A DNA stretch of 64,000 nt from Siderastrea radians (GCA_964017195.1 OZ024891.1:5774994-5838993), one strand, 5' to 3'; shown: positions 44,561-57,135, counted from the first letter of the stretch. Numbers and translations: made by a program. The notes: generated from the sequence alone by a model not told the origin.

Positions 44561-47355
44561 TAACTGATTTCAAAGTTTATCAGCATGACAGGATGACGGA
44601 ACAACATCTTTATTAAGGACAGCTTATGATGTTTTCCGGGTCCAAAATTGGCAGTATCCAACTGTGGTGTAAACTCAAACTTTCTTCTCCGGCATCTAGT
44701 CCACGCCTTTCTTTTCCTTCTTTTCCGCGTCCAATGTACTCGCCAATGCCAAAGCAGCTCTCCCTTGATTTCTAGATAGAATAATCGATCGCAGGTATTT
44801 TATGGTCGAGTATTCATATTAACAAATGCAGGGTAGAGCAGGGATTCTATGAGCTCTAAAGCCGGAGCTCCCGATCAGCACGCTGCATTTCGTGAGCTGA
44901 AGACATTTGACTTGTTTTTTATCCGAACAGCACGCGTACGTGGATAGTGTGATTGTGTTAGGGCTTTTCAAAGGCTCTCAATTTAAAGAAAGTCTACTGA
45001 ATTTGAATTTTCACGGTAATCGATGCGAGAACAATGGTTCACTAGCTCTTGGAGGCGGAGCTTGAGCTCTTTTGTAAGGTCTTACGGGAGTTCAGAAGAT
45101 GTTATTTTGGAGCGCCGTTCGGGTTTTACGGAACTGCTTCAAGAAATTCTCATTTCGAAACTACTTCCAAGCATCGCATTGAATCCAAAAGGGGCTTAAA
45201 TGATTCCTTAACTCCTCTTCTGAAAAAGCCCGGGTAAACCTAATCGGTAAAGTATCTAGGTTTTTTGTAATGGATAATAATAGTGACTTTATTAGCGTGT
45301 CAAGCAAAAATCTAGCAGAGGGCATTCCCCACTGCTAATAGAGGACACCTAACTTTCTAAAATACAATCTAAAAATACAAAACGAATTAGCATAGAGACA
45401 AAACTAGAAACTACTAAGAATTAGAATTAAAAACTGCTAATGATATCTCACTCAACATACATACTGCAAAAACTCCAAAACGTACACCTTGTTTCGCTAT
45501 TTTCCTCCAGTTTTCTTTGTATTTTGGTGCCTTTCTCACTAAGAAGCTTTCAAATTGAGCGCCCTGGACCTTAGCTCTCGGATGTATGTCGCAGCATTTT
45601 GGGCGATGGGGTTTAACCTGTACAAATTCCCATCCGAGTCCGCACAAGTCCGTTACGGTGCACTAACTGGTTAGTAGATTGCACTTTGCGAGAGCAGGTA
45701 TAGGGATTACAGGTTCAGTGTGTATGGTCAGCAGCTCCTGGCATGCATTGTACGCTTCTAGCGGAGGCCAAAAATTCTCTAAAAATATATCTGAATAAAC
45801 TAGCTGAATGAGATAACGAGGGCGAGCAGTCACACGCTCTTATTTTCTCTCTCTCTAGTCTCTGTCCTCTTGTCAACTTTTTAAAAAATATGCACGGTTA
45901 CCTGAGGGCTGCTGATCATACCCTTATAATTTGTGACATGGAGGTAGCTTTCAGTTCAGAATAATTTTTCAGTGGCAAAGTTTGTCTCTCAATTAGCATT
46001 ATTTCGTTGAGTTAATTTTGACCTATAAGTTTGTTTTTTAGTTTTAGAACTTATTGCGTTTACGGCCGGAGAGGGTTCATTCAATTTATCTTTTATTTTA
46101 TTATCATTATTTTTTTTACGAATAACAAACCATACGGTCATGAGATCCTGATAAGGGCATTATCTAAGATCAAAAGAATATATTCGTTTCGTAAAAATTG
46201 CCAAGACAGTGAATGAATATTCGTAATTGGGCAAATATTACTGAATCATGATGACCATAATTACAAAGTGGTTTCAATGACAATCGATTATCGCTTGAAT
46301 TTTTAAAAATTGACTATAGCATTATTTAACTTGACTTACCATGTACATGCCATTCAAGTTTTTTATCTTCAGAACTGATCAGACAAAATGAAAAAAGCAA
46401 AATTAAAAACGTACGCTGGCCGTTTAACAATATCAATTTCCCGTTGTCTGGTTGTTATGACTAAAAATAGTTTGCATAGAAATATTTCACAGAGGCTTTT
46501 AAAACTTGTTTCTTAAATATTTATAAAGACACTAATTTAGTAACTACGTCTGCCTCGTATAGATGGATTATTCGTTCCTACTAACATATGCACGATAAAT
46601 AATAATTATTACTATTTTCAATTTCCCATCGGCAGCTGATCATGTGCGCAACGAAAATATGATCTTTCCTACCTGACCAAATCCATTAGTTTTATTTAAT
46701 CTTTTTCACCAATCCATCGCAAAGATCTCCGCCAAAGCTTCACTTAGAGGAAAATATATCCCGAGGGCTTATGTAACATTATGATAAAAAGTACCATGAA
46801 ATTTCTTGTTCACGACGAAATTAATTATCAGTTAAATATGTTATTGCCGGAGAGGAAAATGAGACAGAACTAAAAGATAAATTTTTGAAGTGCACAATTG
46901 TTCCAACAATTTATTATTATTATTTTTTTTCCCACTGTATATTCTTACCGCAACTTGAATTTTGTACTAGTGGCAGATTGAGTATTTTAATACTTAGAAG
47001 TACGTCCTCGGCGGTCGAATAAGTGATTAAAACGCGGTTTATTATTCTCTGCCCATCGCCAACTTTGTTTCGGTGGTTTGCCAAAATCAATGCTCGTCGA
47101 CCGCAGGCAAAAAGCTGCTTTATTAACCTCTAGTCAGAGTCTTAATGAAACTCCGTGCCATGACGCACGGAAACTCTCGATTCTTTGATCGTAACACGTT
47201 AAAAAATCTCGTTTCCTCGACTGTTTACTTCATCCCTTCGACGTTAACTGCAGTTTATCGTTGAAGGCAATAAATCAAGAGAGTTTTCACCTCTTTTTGA
47301 CGGCGTAGTAATTATTTTTTACCATCCAAATAAACACAGCTGTTCTCCGTATGTT

Positions 47356-48117
47356 TTAATCTTTTTCCTCTTCTTCAACTTCTTCTTCCTCTTCTTCGCG
47401 AATGGGAGGTAATTCATTTTCGATTACAACAGAAATAAGCATTTCCTCGTCTCTCTTCCGAGGTAGTAAATGATTTTTCGAATTCTCAGATACTGGCTTG
47501 TCGTTCGGAGGAGCATCTTGACTTTCGGCTTCCAACAGTGGTGATGAGTTCGCGTTTCCGAAGCGAGTCGGTTCAATACCTAAGCTTTTTAATTTGCCTT
47601 TGGCCTCTCGCGATTTCATGGACTTTCGTTCGCTCTTCATTCGGCTCAGACAGCAGCAGAACGTGCATGAGAACATAAGCACACCGAAGATTGTGACAAT
47701 CGCCAAAAGAGCCGGGTTTAGAGGAAGCTCTTCAGGCTTTGTTTCATCTGTAGCTACCACATAAGAGCTTTCGCACGTTTGGTTGAGACATTGCGCGTTC
47801 GAACGTAAACACTCCGAATCCACTTCACAAGGCTTGTTCATGCCAGATTCGTTCCAAATAGATTCGTTGGCGCAAGAAGATGGCGACACACACTCACAAA
47901 ATCCATCCTCGCACCTTTCGCTCTGCAAACTGTCGCAGTCAGCGTGCTCCGAACACGCGATTTTGCAGACTTTTCGAACAACGACGCACACGTTAGCGCA
48001 ACACGTTTTCGAGTTAGGGCATTTGCGGTCCTCGGAACAGCTTTGTCCTACGTTCAATGCAGCTCCGCTGAAAAATAACAAGAGCCCAAAGGTTGCGGCT
48101 TCAATGGCTGCCATCAT
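47356..48117 (-). CDS. Cysteine-rich membrane protein with acidic tail, no PPxY
   Basis: 253 residues from MMAAIEAATFGLLLFFSGAA (signal peptide). Ectodomain: CSEDRKCPNSKTCCANVC, CSEHADCDSLQSERCEDGFC and CEVDSECLRSNAQCLNQTC, with the same C-x5-C and CC spacing as neighbours. The membrane helix is PALLAIVTIFGVLMFSCTFC followed by a CCC cluster (possible palmitoylation). The tail ends in an EEEEEEVEEEEKD-type acidic run and has no PPxY; ELPPIRE stands at the place of a PPxY. Same strand and plan as the cluster, so probably a diverged paralogue with other cytosolic partners. An A/T-rich 3' flank follows. Single exon as seen. Confidence 0.8.
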   Translation of the reverse strand: MMAAIEAATFGLLLFFSGAALNVGQSCSEDRKCPNSKTCCANVCVVVRKVCKIACSEHADCDSLQSERCEDGFCECVSPSSCANESIWNESGMNKPCEVDSECLRSNAQCLNQTCESSYVVATDETKPEELPLNPALLAIVTIFGVLMFSCTFCCCLSRMKSERKSMKSREAKGKLKSLGIEPTRFGNANSSPLLEAESQDAPPNDKPVSENSKNHLLPRKRDEEMLISVVIENELPPIREEEEEEVEEEEKD

Positions 48118-49784
48118 CTTGGGTTGCTAATATAATTCGTTCGCCCATTGCCGTCCGTGAAGTTATTCGTTTTTATTAGTAAACACACTGCAACACTTTG
48201 CTCATTTACACACTAACGCGACAAGTGGTAACAAAGCGGTTTTCGCAAGTCGCAGGTGTTAATAACAGGAAATAATAGATATGCAAATAATAATAGGCTT
48301 ATCAATCAGCGCTGCGCTACTGTCTTGTTGTTTCGAAAATGGTTTTCGGAAGTGCCGCGACACGCTGTATAATAGCTACTAATAGCCGATAGGCTACAAT
48401 GTCAGTCTCTGTGTACAAACAGCTTCACAGCGCGCTCAACACGGCTGTTCTTTCGCGCAGTCATTTGCGGTCGCGTTATGAAAACAGAATTAATGACCCG
48501 TTGAATATTGTTAGTCTTCAAGAAGACATAACACTGAGACATTTCGGAGTGTTTTTCAGTATTTGATGGGTTTCATGTATCCACCGACACGCGAAAGTTC
48601 CTTGCGGAAGTCACGAATGTTTTCCAAAAGCACGTTTTGTCGTTTTAACAAGCTCTGATTTTTTGCCTAAAGCTATGTCATGTCAAATATTTTGAAACAA
48701 TGCTTTGTATTGTTACTCAAACAAACTAAATCTTTCCCGCCTTCATATTTTCCGCTTCAAGAAACAACAAAAACAAACCCTGACTGGCTTTACGGTAAAT
48801 AATCTCTTTGGCTTGAAAATGACCGTCTTGGCGAACCAATTTACGCTTTGTGGGTGTACTGACTCTGTCTGCTTATTTTTAATCTTTGGCAGAACAAACA
48901 CAAAGTGATCGCGGTAGTGTTAAAATAACAACTGATTTAATTATTTGTGTTCAAATCGACAAATAGCATTTTTAAACTTGGTATAGACTCTTTTAAACAG
49001 TCTAGACTGTTTAAAATGCTTTTCCTATCCTGTCTAGTAGGGAAACAAACGATACATCATACGACGTTGCAGTTGCGACGTGACTGAAAGGGGCCTTTTG
49101 TGATCAATATCAGTACAAAAAGTCGTTTTCAATTTCAAACGCGTGCATTGTAATTTTATCTCAAACACAATGCACTTTTACAGGGCATAATTACTCAAGG
49201 CTTTATTTTAAGTGTGTTGATGTGATTGAAATCGCTAAAAATAAAAAGAGGAAGATTAACAAAAAATACCTTCCTGGCCACCTAGAGGATGCACTGGGAT
49301 GCACTGAAGATCGAAGAACACGTTTCAAACTGCAATCAAGTGGTATTTACTTGATCCTCGATCTATTTTTTACCCTGGCGCGACATTCGCGCGAGTAGCG
49401 TGTCGCTCACGTGATATTAGACCGCGAGCAGGGTCACTTCGCGCGAGGTAATATTGGCGTAGTTGGTAGAGATCACGCGGACGTTCTTATAAATGAATTG
49501 TTATTTGCGGACATTGTGCCGCTATGGAGCAATAAAGCTTTTTCGAAATTAAACAGCCTGAAAACTATTTGTTCCGTGCAAGGAATTTAGATAACGAATA
49601 TCTCTTTTCTTTCTCTAATTAGAAACATGGACCAATCGCGCAGACAGTGATCGTGATAACTTTTATCTGACAGCTTGTGTTTGTGGCATTTCACAATTCC
49701 AACTTTGGACATATTTAATTAGTGCTACGACTAGACTCAAGTGGTATTTCACGCTGTCGCAGAAAAAAAATGACGGTATTTTGC
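48118..49784. other. Upstream region, no other gene seen
   Basis: Presumed promoter side of the 48117 gene, but the family upstream block seen at 12.5, 24.7 and 28.4 kb was not found here. A CpG-rich piece (gcgcgacattcgcgcgagtagcg) lies at about 49378-49450. Confidence 0.4.
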
Positions 49785-50212
49785 CTTTGATCAACCATCT
49801 TCCGTAAGGTGGTAAGCGACTACCTCCCGTAGCTAGGAGCTCTTCTCTAAACTACATACCAATTTTTCTCCGCAGCCGGTCAACTGGATCACTATGGTTG
49901 GAATCTTTCCTACGCGATGGTTGTAGTTTGAATGCCTTGTTCGAGCCTTGTACTGTCACGTTGTGGTCTTAGTGATATGCCGCTTTTAAAAAATCGACAG
50001 TTGTATAAAAGTTTTGAAGCTGGCGAACCAATCATTATCACTTTATTCATCGGGGTTAGCAATCATCATGGAAATTATTTGCATGTAGCCTGAGAATGTT
50101 GAAAACATTGTATCTTTGTGGCTATTAAAACGGTACTCTACAGAATTTTAGGTTTACTTGTGCATCTGAAACTATCACAGCCCAAGGACTCAAAATTTAG
50201 ATCCCTGAAATC

Positions 50213-50269
<57 letters not shown>

Positions 50270-50275
50270 TAATAA
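50213..50275. repeat. AAT microsatellite
   Basis: About 20 uninterrupted aat triplets with a single change near the end. The poly-Asn and poly-Tyr frames through it are artefacts. Confidence 0.95.
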
Positions 50276-50308
50276 GGCAAAGGTGTTTGGGTGTTCAAGG
50301 ATGCAAAA

Positions 50309-50540
50309 CTTAGGGACGGACTATTAGAAAAGTTATGGGGGGTGGGGAATTTTCGAGCTGCACGAATTTTTTTTTCGTTAACATTTCCCTTGCAGGATTT
50401 TTTTTCCGTATGCAAGACCTTTTTTCTGAACTACTTACTGTGCATGAATTTTTTCTCAATTTTCCCTTGCACGAATTTTTTTTATACTTTGCCCCCCCCC
50501 CCCCCTCCACCCATATCTTTTCTGATGATCCGTCCCTTAG
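50309..50540. mobile_element. Nested MITE with cttagggacgga ends
   Basis: cttagggacggactattaga on the left pairs with ctgatgatccgtcccttag on the right, then ggggggtgggg pairs with the C run and ccaccc. The interior is a tandem of tgcacgaatttttttt-type units. Confidence 0.65.
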
Positions 50541-51128
50541 CGAACCAACTTTCTGATGTGACAGACCGAGACAGATCACACTTGCTGACGGTGTATATCA
50601 AGCCAACAGAAACCCTCTCTTGTTGTTACCAAATAATCCTGATCCGGAAAAAACGCCGGGGGTCTAAGGTTAATTAACCAACCGACTCTATTTTTTATGG
50701 TCTACTTTACTCTAAATTACTGAAAACAAAATGTTCAGTTGGAAGTCAAGTGGCACAACGAGCCGAGTCACAGGCTTACCACCCCCTGTTTTTGTGGTGT
50801 ACTGGAGCCTATTACCTGGCTTTACATGGAACCACCTTAATTCCAATACATGGAATCACCTTAATAGCCAGAACGATAGACGGCTTTTCAACATTCTCAT
50901 GCTACAGGCAAATAATTTCCATGATGATTGAGCTAATCTGATGGATAAAGTGATAATGATTGGTTTGCCATGGCTTCAAAACTTATAATTTTATAACCTT
51001 CCCTTAGGAGAGATTCCAACCACAGTGATCCAGTTGACCGGCTGGGGAAAAATTGTATTTAGTTTAGAGAAGCGGTCTCAGATACGAGAGTGGTGGTCGC
51101 TTACCAGCTTTCGGAAGATGGTTGAACA

Positions 51129-52293
51129 AACTAGCAAAACTAAAGGCGAAATCAGTTAAGGGGATCTGAAAGCTGTTGAAAATAAAGTAAAACCTCATAA
51201 AATTGCTGCCATGTTGTTTGCTTTTCTGTGTTTACTTGTTGTCATAAAAGCATTGATTTCCTTGGTGAAAAAAGCCTTGTCTTGGGTTTAATTTCCTGTA
51301 AGCAGGCCCCTTAAATGAAAGAGACAGGCACAGTGGGACTTCATAGGGCAATTTCTTGAGGAAACCCTGAGTCATCAATAATAAAAAAAATAACTCCTGT
51401 TTATTACAGCATGGTTATAAATTAAGCACAATACTATACAGTGCTTTGATTGGCTAAGGCCATTTTAACTTAACTCTGTGGAAACACACAATTATTTTAG
51501 ATATTTTTTTCAAAGATAAATAAATAACGTGTTCTTCCTTGTTCCAAGTAAATATCAATTTTTCCTGCTTGCAGCAGGTAAAATTACTGAAAAAGTATAA
51601 CTGCCCCGGTGATATAGCTGTGCGCATGCATAAGGTAATGGCCATACCGCAGGTTGGTATCTGTGTGTGCCACTTGCTTAACTTTTGTAAAGCTTTTAAA
51701 ATAAAATTTGCATATAAGTTCAATTACTTCCACATGCAAAAATAAAATGCCAATCAGGTAGCATCAAAAGTGGGTGAAGCTTCCAGCTGGGGTGGGCGGG
51801 GGGGGGGGGTTACTCATTTATATGAGTGACAGGAAGGTTAACCCTTTAAGCCCTGATATAAAAATGTAAGGAAAATTTGTCCAAATATCAAGTCATCTTA
51901 TCCTTGGTGATCACTTCCTTTAATCTTATCACTTGAATGTTTGAACACAAGGAGTGATAATGTTAAGAGAATTTCATTTTTGTCACTGTTAGGGCTTAAA
52001 GGCTGGTTTAAAATGAGAGCCAATTTTAATACCCCCATAGGTCAATTTCAAACCCAAAAAAGCCTTGCACCTTCCCAACACTGATATAACTTGGTAACCC
52101 CCTAGGGTGGAGCGTATTCCCCTTTTTTAACTGAAAAATGGAAAACACTTTGTGTTTCTTATATTTTATCTTATATAATAATAATATTATATACTATAGA
52201 CACATAATTATGTCGCATGAGGATGTGGAGTTCTACTCCAGCCCCAACCAAAACATGATAGCTGTATATCAAGAGACTCCAGACTACACATTA
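51129..52293. other. No gene seen
   Basis: Unassigned; G run at about 51798-51809. Confidence 0.4.
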
Positions 52294-52758
52294 CAGTCAA
52301 AGCCGCTGAGGCGTTCTCGTCGTTAACAGACTAATGAATTCGTTAATGGAAGATTGATTCTGTTCGTTGATTGAATAATCCATTCATGAAATGAATAATC
52401 CAATATTCAAATTGAGCCTCGATTCAATAATCGAATGTTGATTGGATTAATGAACAAAAGCTATACCATATATGGAAGGGAGTGCGGCCGGCAAACATGG
52501 CGGACTTGAATAAAAAACAGGTAAGTTATTTTCGTATTCTAATTTTTCCATAAACACGCTATTTGCATAGAATGTTGTTACTTTTTCTACCGGCGTTAGT
52601 ACATACGATTAATTCTCCCTTTTGATATTTGCCGTTTCAGTTAAAGAATACTTGTGAATATTTGCAAAAGCTTACCAGATTGATCGATCGATTGGTCTTT
52701 GTTGTCTGGTGTGACATGCAACCTTTGCGTTATTTTATAATGTCATCTTGCTCTTTAT

Positions 52759-52892
52759 GTTGTAATAATACTCCTTTTATTTACATTTAACTCTGGGAGG
52801 AGGGAAGCCTGGGCCGAGTTTGGCCGAGTCTGCGCTGTAGAACTCTGTGTATGCTGTAGAACTCTGAACATGTGCTCGATCTAGCTGGCTTT
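52759..52892 (+). repeat. Split direct repeat A1
   Basis: 134 bp beginning gttgtaataatactcctttt and ending ctagctggcttt; matches A2 at 57002-57135. Confidence 0.9.
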
Positions 52893-52915
52893 TAGCTGCG
52901 TTTTCTTTGAGAAAT

Positions 52916-53997
52916 ATGTCGCTTCGAAGGAGCACGAGAGCGACAAGGCCTCCTGTTACACTGAAAGACTTCCGTTTGGAAACAGATCCGGAGGCGAGCA
53001 GTCAAGCACGTGCAATCAGAGAGGAATTAGACCAAGTGGAATCTCTGCTCGAAAGCTTGACCCCCGAAGCGGGAAGAAGATTGCTGCCAGTGACAGCAAA
53101 CCTAGGAGTTTGACACCCGCAGTTGAAGATGAACTTTCCAGCGATGTACTCAGCCTTCAAAACGAGAACTTAAAACTGGAACTTGAGCTCACACGAGCCA
53201 AAATCGAGCTCGCACGGACTCAGTCCGTGGTGAAACAAAACCCACAATCCAAGATGGCGGCTCCAGCTTCGGCGCACGGCAACACGCAGCAGCATGGCCG
53301 GAGTGCAGTCCAACGTTCGACCATCCCTTCTCTAAAAACGTTGCAAACAGACCCAGCGGTTCAGGAGGATCTCAAGGCTTTAGAAGATTCACTCGGGGAC
53401 CCAATTCTTCTGGGACTTTCTGACGAATTGGCGGATCCAGCGCAGCAACTACTGGAACCCAGACCCTCCCTCAGAGGTAAGCGTCCCCTGCTCATCCCAG
53501 ATTTTGTGAGTTCCCTCCCAGTTGTTCTGGAAGAGGGCCGGGAGGCCGTGCTTGGCGTGTCCGGTGGCACTCAAATAATTTTAAAGACTAACAACCAGAA
53601 GAAACCCCAACTCGCTAACATCACCTTTCCACAATGGTCAGCTGCAAACTTTCGAATCATGCACACGCTGATAAAAGACGGTGATTTACCATCAACCTCA
53701 GATGTCATAAATTACATTTCATATAGCACAAAGGTTTCAGAGCTGGCCAAGATTTATCCAATACCTCGTGTTGTCCAATACGACGACCTTTATCGCCGAA
53801 TGCAATTTGCTAGTGGTTGCAAGTGGGGCACTGAGAGCCAATTTATCTACCAGCAGTCTCTACACAAGCCTGATGCCACCCAGCCTGGCTCAACAAAACA
53901 AACAGGCCGCCCTCCAAACAAAACAGCACCCACCATCAACCCGGCTACAGGAAAGCAGGTGTGCTATGATTTTTAACGGCGTCAAGGCTGCCGCTAA
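52916..53997 (+). pseudogene. Gag-like protein of the Ngaro element
   Basis: Begins MSLRRSTRATRPPVTLKDFR, a start style common in cnidarian DIRS-order gag proteins, with a coiled-coil-like stretch (LQNENLKLELELTRAKIELA) after a frameshift at about 53070. The second frame runs to TAA 53974-53976. In that same frame the next codons give RRQGCR, another TAA (53995-53997), then GTTCRYDHVC: together a CCCH zinc finger (CYDF..GC..TTC..DH) cut by two stops. RNA or nucleocapsid binding is inferred for the intact family protein. Confidence 0.75.
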
Positions 53998-54059
53998 GGC
54001 ACAACTTGCAGGTACGATCATGTGTGTATTAAACCGCAGTGTCTTGGTGATCACCCGCA

Positions 54060-55916
54060 ATGGAGACACCAATCCCCCTCAACACCCAACCCCCAAGCCT
54101 AAACTCACACTCGCCGGCAGAGCTATTTCCCAACGATTATTGTTCGGTGGAGCCACTTGCAGGGGATAGCTCGACTGCATCTGCCACAGCAGGGGTATGC
54201 CCCGACATTAATTTAGGAACAGCAGAGTGTGATATTACTTGCAGTCCATCAGCAGGGCCTTTATGTTTTGACGCGCAGCAGCCCGAAGCAGCCTTTATCT
54301 CCACAGACTTAAAGTATGAGATATGGGCCCAAGAACTAGTAAATGATCCTGACAAAGACGTTATTCTCACTGGTGTACAAGAGGGTTTTGACTTGATCCC
54401 GCGAGACGCTACTGTTTTGCCAGCTTTAACAAAGAACAACAAATCAGCACTCAGACCTGGGGCCAAAGAGCAGATTGAGGAGCAACTGTCTGAAGGCCTT
54501 TCACTTGGCCATTTTGCAACGTCGACAACACTTCCCACCATTGTTAATGCTATTGGAGCTGTGCCCAAAAGGGACTCTTCAGAACTGAGAATGATAATGG
54601 ATTGTAGCCGACCCTTTGCAGCAAGTGCTAATTCTTACATGGACCTTGACCATTACAAACATGTGACAGTTGATGAGGCAGCATGCCAAACTAAACCCGG
54701 TTTCTGGTTAGCTAAGATTGACTTGAAACTTGCCTACCGAAGTGTTGGGACACACCCTAACAGCTGGAAAGTTACTGGTATGTCTTGGCATTTTGAAGGC
54801 ACTGCCAGCGCAACTTTCCTGTATGATAAACGCCTCCCTTTTGGTGTTCGAACATCTCCCATGATTTTCCACCGCCTCACGCAATCAGTTTGCAGAATGA
54901 TGGCCCGACGTGGCTTCACAGTGCTTGCCTACTTGGATGATTTTCTCATAATAGAACCCAGTCAGCAGCAGTGTCAACTCGCCATGGACACCCTCATCGG
55001 TCTGCTTCAGTCTCTTGGTTTCAGGATAAAATGGTCAAAGGTTGTTCAACCCAGTCAATCACTATGCTTTCTCGGAGTTGAAATTGATACAGTGAGTCGT
55101 GAACTTCGTCTTCCCAGCAACCGTGTATCTGAGCTATTGGACATATTGAACTCAACTTTACCTAAACGCAAGTGCCAGAAACATCACCTTCAGCGCCTTG
55201 TGGGAAAACTTAGCTGGGCTGCTCGAGTCGTCAGAGGGGGTCGGACCTTTTTGCGGCGACTGATCACTGTTATGAAGTCTGTAAACCACCCTCGCCACCG
55301 TGTTTACCTTAATGGCCAAGCAAGAGCAGACCTTCAGTGGTGGGCATCCTTACTCCCTGTTTTCAACTACAAATCCCTATTCCCTGATGAATATCCCATG
55401 ACATCACCAGCATATACTGATGCATCAACTGCAGGTGGTGGTTGCTGTTGGCAAAATGATTGGCTATATGTTAGCTGGGCACTAGACTTCCCGGATTTGT
55501 TTTCCCTTCATATCAATTACAAAGAAGCTTTCATGATCCTTCAAGCGGCCAAACGGTGGGCACCATAGTGGTCTGGACAAAGGATTATAATTAAGTCAGA
55601 TAGTGAGGTTGCAGCAGCAATTATTGTTAACAAAGGAATCACCCCCTGCCCTATCATAATGGAATGGCTCTAGGAGTTGTTCTGGTTGTCAGAGTACTAT
55701 GGTTTTCACCTGACAGTGGATCACATCCCAGGCTCGCTCAATGTTATTGCAGACAGTATTTCTAGACTTGATGAAAAATGCCACCAAGACACGCTTCGAG
55801 CATGGCTCTCACAGTCCTCTTCATCTACTTTAGACCTCTCGTCTCACATGTCACCTTTATCACTTGCTTTCCTCAGACCCAGAGGATCAGTCGAGATTGG
55901 ATATGGAAGTTCTTAA
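54060..55916 (+). pseudogene. Reverse transcriptase-RNase H of the Ngaro element
   Basis: Open from METPIPLNTQPP to TAG 55566-55568, overlapping the gag region in another frame. RT motifs: LRMIMDCSRPFA, KIDLKLAYRSV, LPFGVRTSPMIF and the catalytic YLDDFLI. RNase H begins at SPAYTDASTAGGG and INYKEAF; after the first TAG the frame continues (IIIKSDSEVAAAIIVNKGI), meets TAG 55671-55673, then FHLTVDHIPGSLNVIADSIS to the real end at 55916. Two nonsense codons therefore cut RNase H. Confidence 0.85.
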
Positions 55917-56853
55917 GTTTCGGAAACAAGCCTACGCATCCTCCACTAAGACCACTTACAAAAGTCAGCTGCGAGCCTATCTCATCTTCTGTGCGTATTA
56001 TGGGTACCAGCCGCTACCAGCATCCACCATAACACTCAGTCGTTACGCAGCTTTCCTGGCTCGATCATTATCCATTTCCTCGATCCCAGCATACCTGAAC
56101 ATTGTTCGTATCCTCCATTTGGAACATGGCCTTGAGGATCCTACCAAAAATAACTTCCACTTAGCTACCACTTTGCGTGGTATTCGCCGCTGCAAAGGAC
56201 AAACAGTCTCGCAGAAGAAACCCATGACCCCCGACATGCTTCTGGCTATCAAGGAACACTTGAACTTGACAGACCCAGCCCATGCCAATTTCTGGGCTGT
56301 CTGCTTAGTGGGCTTCTTCGGCCTTCATCGTAAAGCCAATATGCTGTTAAAGGGCGTTGCCAAGTTCAACCCTTTAAAAAACCTTAGGAGAGGCGACATT
56401 GTGTTTTACCCGGACTGGGTCATCATTATCAACCGCTGGTCCAAAACCATTCAGTTCAGCCAACGACTCCTCACCATCCCACTCCCTCACATCCAAGGTC
56501 ACCCATTGTGTCCTCATGCAGCACTACAGACTGCCTTCAGGCTGGTTCCAGCCCCTCTGTCTGGTCCTGCCTTTGTCTTACCAGCACCCTCAAGCAGTAG
56601 CCTGATGCCCCTCACATATGCAAAGTTTGACAACCTTCTTAAATCCGTGGCATTGACAGCGGGCCTTGACCCAACTCGCATCAGTGGTCACAGCCTTAGA
56701 GCTGGGGGGGCAACCCTAGCCTTTCAAGCTAACCTACCGGAGGAGTTAATTAAGAGACTAGGAGACTGGCGATCTGATGCCTTTAGGTCGTACATTCACA
56801 TACCCATTAAGTATAGGATGCATGCTATTCGCCAAGTTGCCTTGTTTGTTTGA
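55864..56853 (+). CDS. Tyrosine recombinase of the Ngaro element
   Basis: 329 residues, intact frame, overlapping the end of the pol frame by about 50 bp in another phase. The N-terminal SAM-like part is KFRKQAYASSTKTTYKSQLR. Catalytic block: Arg in GFFGLHRKANML, HSLRAGG (His-x-x-Arg), the GDW Trp and Tyr in RSYIHIP. This enzyme would integrate circular cDNA by site-specific recombination, replacing a DDE integrase. It is the only undamaged frame of this copy. Confidence 0.9.
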   Translation: MLSSDPEDQSRLDMEVLKFRKQAYASSTKTTYKSQLRAYLIFCAYYGYQPLPASTITLSRYAAFLARSLSISSIPAYLNIVRILHLEHGLEDPTKNNFHLATTLRGIRRCKGQTVSQKKPMTPDMLLAIKEHLNLTDPAHANFWAVCLVGFFGLHRKANMLLKGVAKFNPLKNLRRGDIVFYPDWVIIINRWSKTIQFSQRLLTIPLPHIQGHPLCPHAALQTAFRLVPAPLSGPAFVLPAPSSSSLMPLTYAKFDNLLKSVALTAGLDPTRISGHSLRAGGATLAFQANLPEELIKRLGDWRSDAFRSYIHIPIKYRMHAIRQVALFV

Positions 56854-56905
56854 TCACTCAGTTATTCTAGTTGTTTATATTAGTATGGGGTAGGTCGTTT
56901 CCTCC

Positions 56906-57001
56906 CATGGGCAGATTTACTTTCAATAAATGGAAGGGCCTGTTTTCTGGGCCCTTTCCTCTACCCCATACTGTGGTTATTCAGTGTTCCACTAGAGTTA
57001 A
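56906..57001 (+). repeat. Split direct repeat B1
   Basis: 96 bp beginning catgggcagatttactttca and ending ccactagagttaa; identical by eye to B2. Confidence 0.9.
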
Positions 57002-57135
57002 GTTGTAATAATACTCCTTTTATTTACATTTAACTCTGGGAGGAGGGAAGCCTGGGCCGAGTTTGGCCGAGTCTGCGCTGTAGAACTCTGTGTATGCTGT
57101 AGAACTCTGAACATGTGCTCGATCTAGCTGGCTTT
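57002..57135 (+). repeat. Split direct repeat A2
   Basis: Second copy of A1, directly abutting B1, as expected for the B1-A2-B2 end. Confidence 0.9.

Larger units (their letters stand above)
41661..47355. other. Long stretch without recognised genes
   Basis: Contains the MITE 42050-42208, a possible Penelope-like end at about 43180-43260, a stem-loop at 44405-44560 and simple AT-rich DNA. The minus frame at 45414-45647 (YPRAKVQ-like, KYKENWRKIAKQ) has protein-like composition, but no homology was recognised and there are no splice partners. Confidence 0.45.
49785..51128. mobile_element. TIR element with ends of about 140 bp
   Basis: tcaaccatcttccgtaaggtggtaagcgac...cttctctaaact...ccggtcaactggatcactat on the left is mirrored by atagtgatccagttgaccgg-like sequence at 51020-51125 on the right (agtgatccagttgaccggct, agtttagagaag, gcttaccagctttcggaaga, tggttga). 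The interior holds an ATA/AAT microsatellite (about 50213-50275) and a nested MITE (50309-50540). No transposase was recognised. Confidence 0.65.

Noticed and set aside
45414..45647. Minus frame with KYKENWRKIAKQ and similar protein-like text
   Set aside because: No recognised family, no splice partners, no paralogue in the window; left unassigned.
50118..50415. Poly-Asn and poly-Tyr frames
   Set aside because: Produced by the AAT microsatellite.
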